Source: Bordetella parapertussis
GTDB taxonomy: Bacteria > Pseudomonadota > Gammaproteobacteria > Burkholderiales > JACQAP01
Direction: 5' to 3'
Length of the DNA: 64,000 nt
Assembly: GCA_945900965.1 (NCBI GenBank)
Contig: CAMDKM010000002.1
Coordinates: forward strand, 62,001-126,000
Shown: piece by piece, positions 17,341 to 26,200 of the stretch
Layout: each line of letters begins with the position of its first letter
Position numbering within the stretch: position 1 is the first letter of the stretch
The notes under the pieces: model-generated
Database searches by the model: none
The model's input: the letters and a program-made list of their open reading frames with translations, nothing else
What the model was told of the DNA's origin: nothing
Translations under genes and position numbers: made by a program

Positions 17341-18318
17341 ATGGGCAACCAGGAACGCAAGAATAAATCGAATATGACTGAGCGCCGCAATAACTACGAC
17401 GTAACCAATCGGATCAAAATCACCGATCCGGTCGCGGTAAATCGCGAAGTGGATCGGATATTCACGCGGCTATATCCAACAGCCTCCACCCGCACGCTCG
17501 ACCGTGCATTCAAGGACCTCGCTCGTCTGCATCATGGCATGTATCCGGGTTACCAGGCTTGCGACGTCGGTTACCACAATCTTCAGCACACGCTGGATGT
17601 CACGCTGGCCATGGCCAGGCTGATGGATGGGCACGAGCGATCGCCGGATGGCGCAGAGGCGCTGGGGGCGAAGTTATTCATTCTTGGTATTCTTACCGCG
17701 CTGTTTCACGACATCGGCTATTTGCGCCGATCGAAGGACATGCGCCACAAGAGTGGTGCCGCCTACACGCGGGTTCATGTCACGCGTGGCACCCGTTTCC
17801 TGAAGACGTATATGGGCAAACTGGGTCTTGCCGAGCTTGCCTCCGCCGCGGCGCGCATCATGCATTTCACCGGCTATGAACGGCCGGTTGATTCCATTCG
17901 GCTCGCCGATGCCAGATTACGCATGCTCGGCAGCCTGCTCGGTACGGCCGACATCATTGCCCAGATGTCCGACCGGTGTTATCTCGAGAAATGCAGGGAT
18001 GGTCTGTACCAGGAATTTGTCGAGGGCGGACTTGCCGCGCGCGACAAGGATGACAAGCGCCGCAATCTGCGTTACAGATCGGCCGCAGACCTGGTGGCCA
18101 AGACGCCTGGATTTTTTGTTTCCGCAATGGAGCGTTTGAACAGGCATCTTGGCAGTGTTTACCGCTTTGCCGCGACGCACTTCAAGGGACGTAATCTCTA
18201 TTTGGAAATCATTCAGCGCAACATCCAGTTTGCGGCCAAAGTGGCCCGAAACGGGAAGCTGTCCTTGTTGCGGCGCGCGCCGCCGCGTGATTTAAAATCC
18301 GGTTCCCGAAAGACCTGA
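17341..18318 (+). CDS. HD-domain phosphohydrolase resembling class I cyclic-nucleotide phosphodiesterase
   Basis: 325 residues beginning 6 bp after the RND permease stop (ATG 17341; ATG 17374, MTERRNNYDV, is an equally plausible start because neither has a strong ribosome site). The metal-binding pattern is YHNLQHTLDV (about residues 79-88), LTALFHDIGYLR (about 120) and HKSGAAY, followed by a helix with MHFTGYE and a later TADIIAQMSDR Asp. The Y-H-N-x-x-H motif is typical of class I PDE-like HD domains. Likely a cytosolic phosphohydrolase or signalling nucleotide hydrolase; substrate unknown. Co-transcription with the pump is probable from spacing. Confidence 0.8.
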   Translation: MGNQERKNKSNMTERRNNYDVTNRIKITDPVAVNREVDRIFTRLYPTASTRTLDRAFKDLARLHHGMYPGYQACDVGYHNLQHTLDVTLAMARLMDGHERSPDGAEALGAKLFILGILTALFHDIGYLRRSKDMRHKSGAAYTRVHVTRGTRFLKTYMGKLGLAELASAAARIMHFTGYERPVDSIRLADARLRMLGSLLGTADIIAQMSDRCYLEKCRDGLYQEFVEGGLAARDKDDKRRNLRYRSAADLVAKTPGFFVSAMERLNRHLGSVYRFAATHFKGRNLYLEIIQRNIQFAAKVARNGKLSLLRRAPPRDLKSGSRKT

Positions 18319-18350
18319 CCTCACCGTCCGCTTGATGTGTGGCGTGCCGG

Positions 18351-19109
18351 TCAGCCTTCCCTGAAAACCTGAAACCCGGCAAAAGACTGGTTCACCGGCA
18401 TCAGTTCCATGCGGTTGATGTTCATGTGTGGCGGCAAAGTAGCCACCCAGAACAAGGTCTCGGCGATATCCTTCGACGTCATCGGATTGGCGCCCTTGTA
18501 GACGGTGTCGGAGGCGGCCTGGTTGCCGCCGGTGCGCACCAAGGTGAATTCGGTTTCCGTCATACCGGGCTCGATGCAAGTCACTCGTACTCCCGTGCCA
18601 TGCAAATCCGAGCGTAGTCCCAGGCTGAATTGCGAGACAAAGGCCTTGCTGCCGCCGTATACGTTTCCGCCGGTATAGGGATAGAGCGCGGCAACGGAAC
18701 TGATGTTGATGATGGCGCCTTTGCGCGTGATCAGCCCCGGTAATAGTTGATGGGTGAGCGTAACCAGTCCCGTCACGTTGGTTTCAATCATCTGCTGCCA
18801 TTGTTGCAAGTCGGATTTCTGGGCGGGGGCAGTGCCCAGCGCCAGGCCGGCATTGTTGATGAGTAAATCGATGTCGCGAAACGCTGCAGGCAATCCGGAA
18901 ATCGCGGCCTGAATGTCGGCGGGCGAGCGCATGTCGAACGCGCAGCCATAAACGTTCGCGGCGCCGAGTTCGTCAGTCAGGTCCTTGAGGCGATCCGCGC
19001 GCCGGCCCGTGGCGACAACCTGCCAGCCGGCTTTGGCGAATTTGCGGGCGGCTGCGGCGCCGAAGCCGGATGTTGCGCCGGTGATCAGTGCGGTTTTCTG
19101 GGTTGTCAC
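18351..19109 (-). CDS. SDR oxidoreductase (YdfG-like NADP-dependent 3-hydroxy acid dehydrogenase)
   Basis: 252 residues, classical short-chain dehydrogenase. Visible: cofactor loop GATSGFG (11-17), NNAG (85-88), catalytic Ser138, Tyr151 and Lys155 (YGGSK). The G-R-R-A-D-R stretch after beta2 favours NADP(H). The closing segment MNINRMELMPVNQSFAGFQVFRE resembles YdfG, which oxidises 3-hydroxy acids such as L-allo-threonine and serine and reduces malonic semialdehyde. It is transcribed towards the HD gene (convergent). Its upstream gap is filled by two repeat elements. Confidence 0.88.
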   Translation of the reverse strand: MTTQKTALITGATSGFGAAAARKFAKAGWQVVATGRRADRLKDLTDELGAANVYGCAFDMRSPADIQAAISGLPAAFRDIDLLINNAGLALGTAPAQKSDLQQWQQMIETNVTGLVTLTHQLLPGLITRKGAIINISSVAALYPYTGGNVYGGSKAFVSQFSLGLRSDLHGTGVRVTCIEPGMTETEFTLVRTGGNQAASDTVYKGANPMTSKDIAETLFWVATLPPHMNINRMELMPVNQSFAGFQVFREG

Positions 19110-19168
19110 TATTCCTCCTGGTATCGGTAAGATTCAGATGAGCGCAGATATTTGATTAGAAACTAGAA

Positions 19169-19325
19169 AAACGCGTAAACACGAAGGCACACGAAGGAAT
19201 ACACGAAGGACTCGAAGGAAGGCAAGTGCAAATGAAGGTTGCCTTGGCCTTGTCGGAATGCAGTTCCTTCGTGCCCCTTCGTGTTTACCCTCGTGCTCTT
19301 CGTGTTGAAGAGTTTTGCGTTTCAT
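19169..19325. repeat. Inverted-array element, ACGAAGG dialect
   Basis: 5' arm about 19172-19219 with CACGAAGG units at roughly 10-nt spacing (four); 3' arm about 19260-19318 with the inverted CCTTCGTG units (four, some degenerate). Outer ends AAACGCGTAAACACGAAGG and its inverted counterpart CTTCGTGTTGAAGAGTTTTG resemble the ends of the elements at 25943 and 29042. Together with the element at 19410 it fills most of the 608-bp gap between the SDR and OmpA-like genes; I see no gene there. Confidence 0.8.
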
Positions 19326-19409
19326 ATGAACCCGGATTGTGATTGGATAGCGGGGGTCTAATGGAAAATATGGGATGAGTCTACCTCCATTTCGACAGCG
19401 CAAATACAG

Positions 19410-19640
19410 CCCCTCTCCCGCAGGGCGGGAGAGGGTAGGGTGAGGGTGGGAAAAAAGGCATGATTTCACTTTCTTCCCCTCACCCCGGCACGCGGACACG
19501 TTAGCGATGAAATCGCCCAACTGAGGGTAGCGTGCCCAAGCATCGCTTCCCGCCCCGGATGGCTCCGCCAACGTCGAGTCAGCGATGCCCCTCTGCTTCG
19601 CTGCAAGTGTGCCCTTGTCCCCGCATTCGGGGCGAGGGGT
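19410..19640. repeat. Inverted-repeat element, CCCTCACCC dialect
   Basis: Starts with an 11-bp perfect hairpin CCCTCTCCCGC/GCGGGAGAGGG (19411-19435), continues with TAGGGTGAGGGTGGG, then an inverted CCCCTCACCCC at about 19486, and ends in CCCCGCATTCGGGGCGAGGGG (about 19620-19639). The middle has no gene-like frame. A half copy of this dialect lies inside glcF (20606-20641). Confidence 0.65.
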
Positions 19641-19717
19641 ATCGTGGTTCGAGGGAAATAGGTATGGAGTAATTTTTCGTAAATTAGGAAAAAATCAATA
19701 GTTGCGTCGGCATAGAA

Positions 19718-20224
19718 TTACTGCGCGACCTGCACCAGAACCCGCCGATTGCGCTGTTTGTCGGCAGGTGTCTTTTCCGGCGAGACCAGTGGTTTGGCGG
19801 AGCCTACACCGGTGGCTTTGCAGGGCAGTTTCATGCCCTGCTTCTTGAGTGCGGCACAGACTTTGTTTGCGCGAGCCAGTGATAATTTCTCATTGGCCTC
19901 CGGTTTGCCATCGGCATCTGTGTGGCCTTCGGCCACCACGGTCAGATTGGGGAAGGTCTGGGTCAGCGGTTTGGAATTTTCCGTCAGAATTTTCAGCAGA
20001 CCTTTGACTCTTTTGTCGTTGCCCGGCGCAAATTCCGCCTTGCCTGTCTTGAATTCGAACTGACCATCCTTGACTTGTTGCTCGGCCAGCGACTTGTTGA
20101 CGTTTTCCAGCAAGGGCTTGTCGGCCATCGCTTTGAGGTCGGTGAGTGTTTTCAGATCCACCGCCGAGGCGGCACAGGCGCTGATAATCAGAAATGCGAA
20201 AACAGAATGTTTGAGGGCGTGCAT
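19718..20224 (-). CDS. OmpA-family (peptidoglycan-binding) exported protein
   Basis: 168 residues with a signal peptide (MHALKHSVFAFLIISACAASA). The C-terminal OmpA-like domain (about 55-165) shows FPNLTVVAEGHTDADG, NEKLSLARANKVCAALKKQGM and the terminal NRRVLVQ, the peptidoglycan-binding pattern. Two Cys residues (CAALKKQGMKLPC) may form a disulfide. It lacks an outer membrane barrel and a lipobox, so it is probably periplasmic, bound to cell wall. It lies 49 bp downstream of glcF on the same strand; I do not infer a link to glycolate metabolism. Confidence 0.85.
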   Translation of the reverse strand: MHALKHSVFAFLIISACAASAVDLKTLTDLKAMADKPLLENVNKSLAEQQVKDGQFEFKTGKAEFAPGNDKRVKGLLKILTENSKPLTQTFPNLTVVAEGHTDADGKPEANEKLSLARANKVCAALKKQGMKLPCKATGVGSAKPLVSPEKTPADKQRNRRVLVQVAQ

Positions 20225-20273
20225 GAATTGTTCTCCAGTCGTTACAAGAGGTGATGGACTGCGCTATCGGGCC

Positions 20274-21536
20274 CTACATTCTTTCATCCAGCCATTCGAT
20301 CCAATGGCGAACCGGTATTTCAGTTCCCCCCTGGATATGCGTCAAGCAACCGATGTTCGCAGTGGCGATAGCCGACGGGGTTCCGGATGCCAGTGCTTCG
20401 ACCTTATTATTGAGCAGACGCTGCGACAGTTCCGGCTGCAGGATGGAGTAAGTTCCCGCCGATCCGCAACACAGGTGCGAATCCGGCACGAAGGTCAACT
20501 CGAAGCCGACGGCACCGAGTAGCGCTTCGATTTTGCCGCGAATCTGCTGACCGTGTTGCAGGGAGCAGGGAGAATGGAAGGCTACGCGGGTCTTCGACCC
20601 GCTCGCAGGGGAGAGGGGTGAGGGGCGAGGGGTGAGGGGGAAGGCGAATGCGGTTTCCAATCGTTGCTTCTCGTCGAATACGACTTCGCTGAGGTCGCGG
20701 GTCAGGGTGGACACTCGGTGCGCTTTTTTGGCGTACATCGGGTCGTGGGCCAAATGATGGCCGTACTCCCTCACCAGAGTGCCACAGCCGCTGGCGGTGA
20801 TGACGATAGCCTCGGCGCCGGCCTCGATATGCGGCCACCAGGCATCAATATTCCGGCGCATGAATTGGAGGGCTTGCTCCTGTTTGTTGAGGTGGAAGGT
20901 GACGGCGCCACAACAGGTGGCTTCACGTGCTTTGATCAGGGAAATTCCAACCCGGTCGAGAACCCGGGCCGCGGCTGCGTTGATGCTTGGAGCGAGGGCA
21001 GGTTGTACGCAGCCGTCGAGCACGAGCATTTTTCGGGCGTGGCGCGCTTGCGGCCATTGGCGGTTCCCCGTGTCGGGGGCGGGCACTTTGCGCCGGAGCG
21101 CCAGAGGTAGCAACGCCTGCAACTCCTGGCCGACCTTGAGCAATGGGTTAAATAGCCAGGGTGTGGGTATGACAAGCCGCAGCAGCGCGCGCCGGATCGA
21201 GTCCGCGAGTGTGCGCGGCACATGTTTTTCGACAATGTTGCGACCGATATCCACCAGGCGGCCATATTGAACTCCAGAGGGGCAGGTGGTTTCGCAGGCA
21301 CGACAGGTGAGGCAGCGATCCAGGTGCAATTGTGTCTTGGCCGTTACGGCATTGCCTTCCAGCACCTCTTTAATGAGGTAAATGCGTCCGCGCGGACTGT
21401 CGAGCTCATCGCCCAGTAATTGATAAGTCGGGCACGTGGCAGTGCAGAAGCCGCAATGCACGCAGGTGCGCAGAATACCGTCGGCCTCTTTGCCTTCAGG
21501 CGTGTTCTTGATGAATTCGGCGAGGTTGGTTTTCAC
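20274..21536 (-). CDS. glcF: Glycolate oxidase iron-sulfur subunit
   Basis: 420 residues. Two 4Fe-4S motifs: Cys25-28-31-35 (CVHCGFCTATCP) and Cys75-78-81-85 (CLTCRACETTCP), followed by CCG domains (GCVQPALAP; CCGAVTFHL; HSPCSLQHGQ; CCGSAGTYSI). It forms the electron-transfer subunit of glycolate dehydrogenase with GlcD and GlcE, passing electrons from glycolate oxidation to the quinone pool. The stretch FPLTPRPSPLSPASGS before the last CCG domain is encoded by low-complexity repeat DNA (about 20600-20645) and looks like an in-frame insertion. A repeat element separates it from glcE. Confidence 0.93.
   Translation of the reverse strand: MKTNLAEFIKNTPEGKEADGILRTCVHCGFCTATCPTYQLLGDELDSPRGRIYLIKEVLEGNAVTAKTQLHLDRCLTCRACETTCPSGVQYGRLVDIGRNIVEKHVPRTLADSIRRALLRLVIPTPWLFNPLLKVGQELQALLPLALRRKVPAPDTGNRQWPQARHARKMLVLDGCVQPALAPSINAAAARVLDRVGISLIKAREATCCGAVTFHLNKQEQALQFMRRNIDAWWPHIEAGAEAIVITASGCGTLVREYGHHLAHDPMYAKKAHRVSTLTRDLSEVVFDEKQRLETAFAFPLTPRPSPLSPASGSKTRVAFHSPCSLQHGQQIRGKIEALLGAVGFELTFVPDSHLCCGSAGTYSILQPELSQRLLNNKVEALASGTPSAIATANIGCLTHIQGGTEIPVRHWIEWLDERM
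20606..20641. repeat. Repeat fragment inside the glcF reading frame
   Basis: Tandem GGGGTGAGGGGCGAGGGGTGAGG-type sequence within glcF, the same dialect as the intergenic element at 19410-19640. It encodes the Pro/Ser/Leu-rich stretch LTPRPSPLSP in the protein, in frame. Confidence 0.7.
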
Positions 21537-21541
21537 GAAAG

Positions 21542-21759
21542 GAAATTCTCAACGCAAAGACGCAAAGGGCGCAAAGAACGCAAAGGAAATCATAAGAGGA
21601 ATCCCGGAGAGGCTCTGATAAAGAATTCGTAGTCCAATAGAGGATCTGGGGATCCATTATCGTTATCGGACGAGAGAATGCTGGAATATGGAATTCCTGA
21701 TCTTGCTTTCCTTTCTTGCTTTTCTTTGCGCCCTTTGCGCCTTTGCGTCGAGTTTTTCA
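21542..21759. repeat. Inverted-array element, CGCAAAG dialect (glcE-glcF gap)
   Basis: 5' arm 21543-21589 (CGCAAAG units at 8-9 nt), junction GGAAATCA at 21585-21592, core about 120 nt, 3' arm 21710-21758 (CTTTGCG units). It occupies the space from 5 bp before the glcF start codon to 7 bp after the glcE stop. Confidence 0.85.
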
Positions 21760-21765
21760 TTTGAT

Positions 21766-22830
21766 TTAGAAGTCTGTGTAAATACGGCCCGGGCCGAAAA
21801 TGCCAGCCGGGTCCATGGCGTGTTTCAGCTTGCGGTGCAGGGCCAAATTGGAAGGAGTCAGGCGTTGTATGCCGCCAATTTTGCCTTGGCCGCGAAACAG
21901 CGTGGCATGGCCGCCTGCGGCGGCTGCGGCGTCGTGCATACGGGTCGTGGCATGGTCGGCGAAAATCCAGCGCAGGCTGCCATTCCATTCGATCAACTGC
22001 GGGCCCAGAATCAGAGGGTCGGTAGTTGATTTGACGGACATCCGCCACAAGGTCCCGGCACCGGAGAAGAACGGGTGAGTCTGCTCGCGCACGGAGGTCC
22101 AGAACGAGTTGCCATCCGCCAATATTTCACCTCCCAGTTTCTTCGCCGCAGCGGCGACGGCCGGTGCTGCGCCCGACAGGCGAACCCGTAGCAGGTTGCC
22201 TGCATGACAAGTTGCCGAGATCGGCAGCGGACGGCCCGCCCAGCGGTTCATGTTGTCGATCGCCGTGGAGTCATCCATTTCGAAGCCGAGCGTGCGTTCT
22301 TCTTCCGGGACGGGCAGCACCTTTAGCGATACTTCGGTGATCAGGCCAAGGGTGCCGAAAGAAGCCGTGACCAGTCGGGACAAGTCGTAGCCGGCTACAT
22401 TTTTCATTACCTGCCCGCCGAAGCGTAGTTCTTCGCCTTGGCCATCGAGCATTCGCACGCCGAGCACAAAATCGCGCACCGAACCCGAAGCGGCGCGACG
22501 TGGGCCAGAAAATCCGCTGGCGACACATCCGCCGAGCGTGGCACCGGGACCAAAATGTGCCGGCTCGAAGGCCAGCATCTGGCCCCTGCTGGCGAGCGTT
22601 GCCTCGATTTCCTTGAGCGGAGTGCCTGCGCGGGCTGTCAATACCAGTTCCGTAGGCTCGTAATCGACGATGCCGGACCATGCGCGCGTGTCGAGCACCT
22701 CGCCCTTCAAGGTCACGCCATAGAAGTCCTTACTGCCGCTGCCGCGGATACGCAATGGCGTGCGCCTGGCAGCGGCGCTGCGGATGGTGTTGGAAAAAGT
22801 TTCGATGGCTTGTTGCAAGGAAATTCTCAA
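21766..22830 (-). CDS. glcE: Glycolate oxidase FAD-binding subunit
   Basis: 354 residues. An FAD-binding type 4 (PCMH) domain: LRIRGSGSKDFYG near the N-terminus, ELVLTARAGTPLKEIEATLASRGQMLAFEP, and GPGATLGGCVASGFSGPRRAASGSVRDFVLGVRMLDGQG (residues about 92-135), then GGQVMKNVAGYDLSRLVTASFGTLGLITEVSLKVLP. Partner of GlcD and GlcF in membrane-associated glycolate dehydrogenase. Normal length for GlcE. Separated from both neighbours by repeat elements that fill the gaps. Confidence 0.93.
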   Translation of the reverse strand: MRISLQQAIETFSNTIRSAAARRTPLRIRGSGSKDFYGVTLKGEVLDTRAWSGIVDYEPTELVLTARAGTPLKEIEATLASRGQMLAFEPAHFGPGATLGGCVASGFSGPRRAASGSVRDFVLGVRMLDGQGEELRFGGQVMKNVAGYDLSRLVTASFGTLGLITEVSLKVLPVPEEERTLGFEMDDSTAIDNMNRWAGRPLPISATCHAGNLLRVRLSGAAPAVAAAAKKLGGEILADGNSFWTSVREQTHPFFSGAGTLWRMSVKSTTDPLILGPQLIEWNGSLRWIFADHATTRMHDAAAAAGGHATLFRGQGKIGGIQRLTPSNLALHRKLKHAMDPAGIFGPGRIYTDF

Positions 22831-23152
22831 CGCAAAGAGCGAAAAGTTAGAATGAAACGGGAAGAAGGGTGGTCAGTAATCATCATCGGGAATTCATCGC
22901 CGTCGTTTGTGCAGACACCAAAAGTGTGCTTCGGAAAGGCAACTGAAAATCTCGACGCAAAGGCGCAAAGGGCGCAAAGGAACGCAAAGTTAAAAACAAA
23001 CGGAATGAAAGGTTTTCGCCATTGGCAATCAGGTCTTGCTCATATTATGTCATTGCAGTCACCGCAGATTCACAGGGGACAACATCGAGTCTCTTCAGGA
23101 TTTTCTTTCCTTTAGAGAATTTCTTTGCGTACTTTGCGTCGAGTTTTTCTTT
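22819..23152. repeat. Inverted-array element, CGCAAAG dialect, with extra half arm (glcD-glcE gap)
   Basis: The 328-bp gap holds a degraded half arm at 22819-22845 (AATTCTCAACGCAAAGAGCG), then a complete element: 5' arm 22945-22989 (CTCGACGCAAAGGCGCAAAG...) and 3' arm about 23098-23149 ending CTTTGCGTCGAGTTTTT. The core is about 108 nt, with no gene-like frame. The nested half arm suggests two insertions or one insertion followed by partial loss. Confidence 0.8.
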
Positions 23153-23158
23153 TGATGT

Positions 23159-24658
23159 TCAAAATCTTGGCAGCTCGGGAAATTTTTCCTTTCCAGCATG
23201 AACCCGCATGGCACCGTGCTCGGCGCAGCGTTGCAGCGTGGGAACCGCTTTACCGGGGTTGAGCAGCCCGTGTTCGTCGAAGGCTTTCTTGACGGCGTGA
23301 AACATTTCCAGCTCCCGGGATTTAAATTGAACGCACATCTGGTTGATCTTTTCTATCCCGACCCCATGCTCGCCAGTGATGGTGCCACCGACTTCGACGC
23401 ACAGCTCAAGGATGGCCGCGCCATAGGCTTCGGCTCTTTCATTTTGCCCTTCATCCGCGGCGTCGAACATGATGAGCGGGTGGAGATTGCCGTCGCCCGC
23501 ATGAAACACATTGGCACATTGCAGGCCGAATTTGGACGACAGCTCATCGATGCGCTTAAGCACATACGGCAATTGTTTTTTTGGGATGGTGCCGTCCATG
23601 CAGTAGTAGTCCGGCATGATGCGCCCCACGGCGGGAAAGGCCGCCTTGCGACCGGCCCAGAATTTCAGGCGTTCGGCTTCGTTTTTCGAAGTGCGGATTT
23701 CCGTCGCCCCGGCTTTTTTCATGACCTCGGCCATACGGGCCACTTCTGCGCTTACCTCTTCTTCGCTGCCGTCCGATTCGCAGAGCAGGATCGCGGCGGC
23801 GTCGAGCGGATAGCCGGCATGGACAAATTGCTCGACCGCTGCCGTGGCTTTTTTGTCCATCATTTCCAATCCGGCCGGAACGATTCCGGCGCCGATCACG
23901 TCGGCCACGGCCTGGCCTGCCTTGGTCAGATCGTCGAATGCCGCCAGCACCACTTGCGCCCTTTCGGGTTTGGGCAGCAGCTTCACGGTAATTTCGGTGA
24001 TGACGCCGAGCATGCCTTCCGATCCGGTGACGAGAGCCAGCAGGTCATAACCGGCGCTGTCCAGCCCGTCGCCGCCGATCTCCAGCAACTCGCCCTCAAT
24101 CGTGATGAAGCGCAGCCTGAGAATATTATGAACGGTGAGGCCGTATTTCAGGCAATGTACGCCGCCGGAATTTTCCGCGACGTTTCCCCCGATCGAGCAG
24201 GCAATCTGGCTGGAGGGGTCGGGGGCGTAATACAGTCCCAAGGGCGCGGTGGCTTCGGAAATCGCTGCGTTGCGCACGCCGGGTTGCACCCTTGCCATAC
24301 GCGCGAGCGGATCGATCTCCAGAATACGCTTCATCTTCGCCATGACCAGCAGCAGCCCGAATTCGTAGGGCAGGGCCCCGCCGGATAATCCCGTGCCGGC
24401 GCCGCGAAACACCACAGGCACACGCGCTTCGTGGCAAATTTTCAGTACCGCGCGCACCTGATTTTCGTCATCCGGCAAGGCGACCAGCATCGGCAGGCGC
24501 TGATAGGCAGTCATGCCGTCGCACTCGAAGGGCTTGAGGTCTTCGCGCTCGTGAAGCAGGGCGCCGGCCGGCAATTCGGCGGCAAGGCGGCGAACGAGTT
24601 CCGCCTTGGAAACCGGGGATTGCAGTAGTTCGGAGGACAGCAGCGCGGGCACGCCCAT
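23159..24658 (-). CDS. glcD: Glycolate oxidase subunit, FAD-linked
   Basis: 499 residues, the catalytic flavoprotein of glycolate dehydrogenase (glycolate to glyoxylate). FAD-binding type 4 domain with VVFRGAGTGLSGGALP (about residues 103-118), YAPDPSSQIACSIGGNVAENSGGVHCLKYG (about 163-192) and GSEGMLGVITEITVKLLP, then the FAD-oxidase C-terminal domain with NVFHAGDGNLHPLIMFD and TGEHGVGIEK. Full length. It follows the glycerate kinase gene by 11 bp, so the two are co-transcribed. Confidence 0.95.
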   Translation of the reverse strand: MGVPALLSSELLQSPVSKAELVRRLAAELPAGALLHEREDLKPFECDGMTAYQRLPMLVALPDDENQVRAVLKICHEARVPVVFRGAGTGLSGGALPYEFGLLLVMAKMKRILEIDPLARMARVQPGVRNAAISEATAPLGLYYAPDPSSQIACSIGGNVAENSGGVHCLKYGLTVHNILRLRFITIEGELLEIGGDGLDSAGYDLLALVTGSEGMLGVITEITVKLLPKPERAQVVLAAFDDLTKAGQAVADVIGAGIVPAGLEMMDKKATAAVEQFVHAGYPLDAAAILLCESDGSEEEVSAEVARMAEVMKKAGATEIRTSKNEAERLKFWAGRKAAFPAVGRIMPDYYCMDGTIPKKQLPYVLKRIDELSSKFGLQCANVFHAGDGNLHPLIMFDAADEGQNERAEAYGAAILELCVEVGGTITGEHGVGIEKINQMCVQFKSRELEMFHAVKKAFDEHGLLNPGKAVPTLQRCAEHGAMRVHAGKEKFPELPRF

Positions 24659-24669
24659 GGAAATATCCG

Positions 24670-25932
24670 TCAGGTGATCAGGATGGCGCGGAAATCGTTG
24701 ACATTAGTCAGCGTGGGGCCGGTGACCACCAGATCCCCCAGTTCCGCGAAGAAACCATAAGCGTCATTATCGGCGAGCATCTTTCTGGCGTCCAGATTCT
24801 GCGCGTCCGCGCGGGCCAGCGAATCCGGAATCGCTATGGCCCCGGCGTTGTCCTCGCTGCCATCCACGCCGTCGGTATCGCCCGCGAGCGCGTAAATTCC
24901 GCTTGTGCCCTGCAATGCGACCGCCAGCGCCAGGAGAAATTCGACATTGCGCCCGCCCCGCCCCTTTCCCCGCACGGTGACGGTGGTTTCACCTCCCGAT
25001 AACAGAACACAGGGGGCCGCGGCCGGCTGGCTGTGGCGCCTGACCTGGCGTGTGATGCCAGCGTGGACCTGCGCCACTTCACGCGACTCTCCTTCGATGG
25101 CATCACCGAGGATGACCGGCGTAACACCCGCACGACGCGCCACGCTTGCCGCTGCCTCGAGCGACATCTGCGGTGTTGCGATGAGGTGTAATTCCGAGTT
25201 GGCGAGCCGGGGATCGCCGGGCTTTGGTGTCTCGTCGCGGGCGGCACGCACATGATTCAACACCGCCAGCGGTTCGCGAATGCGGTATTTTTCCAGCACG
25301 GCGAGCGCATCGGCGAAGGTCGTCGCATCTGCCACGGTTGGACCGGAGGCGATGACTGCCGGGTCGTCTCCAGGAATGTCGGAGATCGCCAGTGTGACGA
25401 TGCGTGCGGGCGCACAGGCCGCAGCCAGCCTTCCGCCTTTCACCGTGGAGAGATGCTTGCGCACGCAGTTCATTTCGGTAATGTTGGCGCCACTTTTCAG
25501 CAAGGCGGTGTTGATGGCTTGTTTGTCGGCGAGCGTCAATCCCGGCGCAGGCAGCGGAAGTAATGCGGAGCCGCCACCCGAAGCAAGGAAAAGCACCAGA
25601 TCATTTTCGGAAAGTCCCTGCACGAGTTTCAGCATGCGTTCGGCAGCGGTTTGCCCCGCCTGATCGGGCACAGGATGAGCAGCCTCGACGACCTCGATAC
25701 GCTGAGTGGCGACGCTATGGCCGTAGCGCGTGACCACCATACCCGAGAGCTCTCCCGACCAGTGATCCTCGACCGCTTTTGCCATGCTGGCGGCGGCCTT
25801 ACCGCAGCCGATGACCAGTGTGCGGCCCTTGGGCGGTTTGGGCAGAAATGGGGGCAGCGACGTGTCCGGCAGCGCCGCGGCAATCGCAGCGTCGAACATG
25901 GCCCGCAGAAGGGATTTCGGGTCGGTTGTCAT
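24670..25932 (-). CDS. ttuD: Glycerate 2-kinase (MOFRL/DUF4147 family)
   Basis: 420 residues. The N-terminal DUF4147 Rossmann-like part has VIGCGKAAASMAKAVEDHW and FLASGGGSALLPLP; the C-terminal MOFRL part has LLSGGETTVTVRGKGRGGRNVEFLLALAVAL and GDTDGVDGSEDNAGA. This family phosphorylates D-glycerate to 2-phosphoglycerate with ATP. Placed between garR and glcD, it completes the route glycolate, glyoxylate, tartronate semialdehyde, glycerate, 2-phosphoglycerate. Could also be named gckA. The repeat element at 25943-26178 lies directly upstream. Confidence 0.92.
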   Translation of the reverse strand: MTTDPKSLLRAMFDAAIAAALPDTSLPPFLPKPPKGRTLVIGCGKAAASMAKAVEDHWSGELSGMVVTRYGHSVATQRIEVVEAAHPVPDQAGQTAAERMLKLVQGLSENDLVLFLASGGGSALLPLPAPGLTLADKQAINTALLKSGANITEMNCVRKHLSTVKGGRLAAACAPARIVTLAISDIPGDDPAVIASGPTVADATTFADALAVLEKYRIREPLAVLNHVRAARDETPKPGDPRLANSELHLIATPQMSLEAAASVARRAGVTPVILGDAIEGESREVAQVHAGITRQVRRHSQPAAAPCVLLSGGETTVTVRGKGRGGRNVEFLLALAVALQGTSGIYALAGDTDGVDGSEDNAGAIAIPDSLARADAQNLDARKMLADNDAYGFFAELGDLVVTGPTLTNVNDFRAILIT

Positions 25933-25942
25933 TGCGATTCAG

Positions 25943-26178
25943 GAAACTCTCTTAACACGAAGGATCAGGAAGGTAACACGAAGGACACGAAGGAAATCAA
26001 GGGCAGGAGAATTCGGATAATCAATTCGGTAGTCAAAATACGGCCGTACCATCCTCAGGCGTGCGTAAGGGATTTTTATTGGCGTATTTTGAATTGGAAT
26101 TCCTTCGTGATCCTTCGTGTTACCTAAAAGGGTACTCCACGCTATCGCGAGGGTATTCGTGCCCTTCGTGTTGAAGAT
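25943..26178. repeat. Inverted-array element, ACGAAGG dialect (garR-ttuD gap)
   Basis: 5' arm 25947-25993 (AACACGAAGGATC...), junction GGAAATCAA at 25992-26000, core with two AATTCGG copies, 3' arm 26098-26175 starting GGAATTCCTTCGTG. The 3' arm is split by a 39-bp module (26123-26161, starting CCTAAAAGGGTACTCC) also found at 27232 and 49413. It fills the gap between garR and ttuD. Confidence 0.85.
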
Positions 26179-26200
26179 TTTCCGTAGTTCTGAGTCTAGA

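Noticed and set aside
19134-19571. Open frames within the repeat elements, for example a 145-codon frame reading through the ACGAAGG arms
   Set aside because: The peptides are made of the repeat units (EEHEGKHEG, FLRVLRVFLRVP) and reflect the arrays, not selection for protein. Similar frames over 25651-26127 and 58128-58656 were left out for the same reason.
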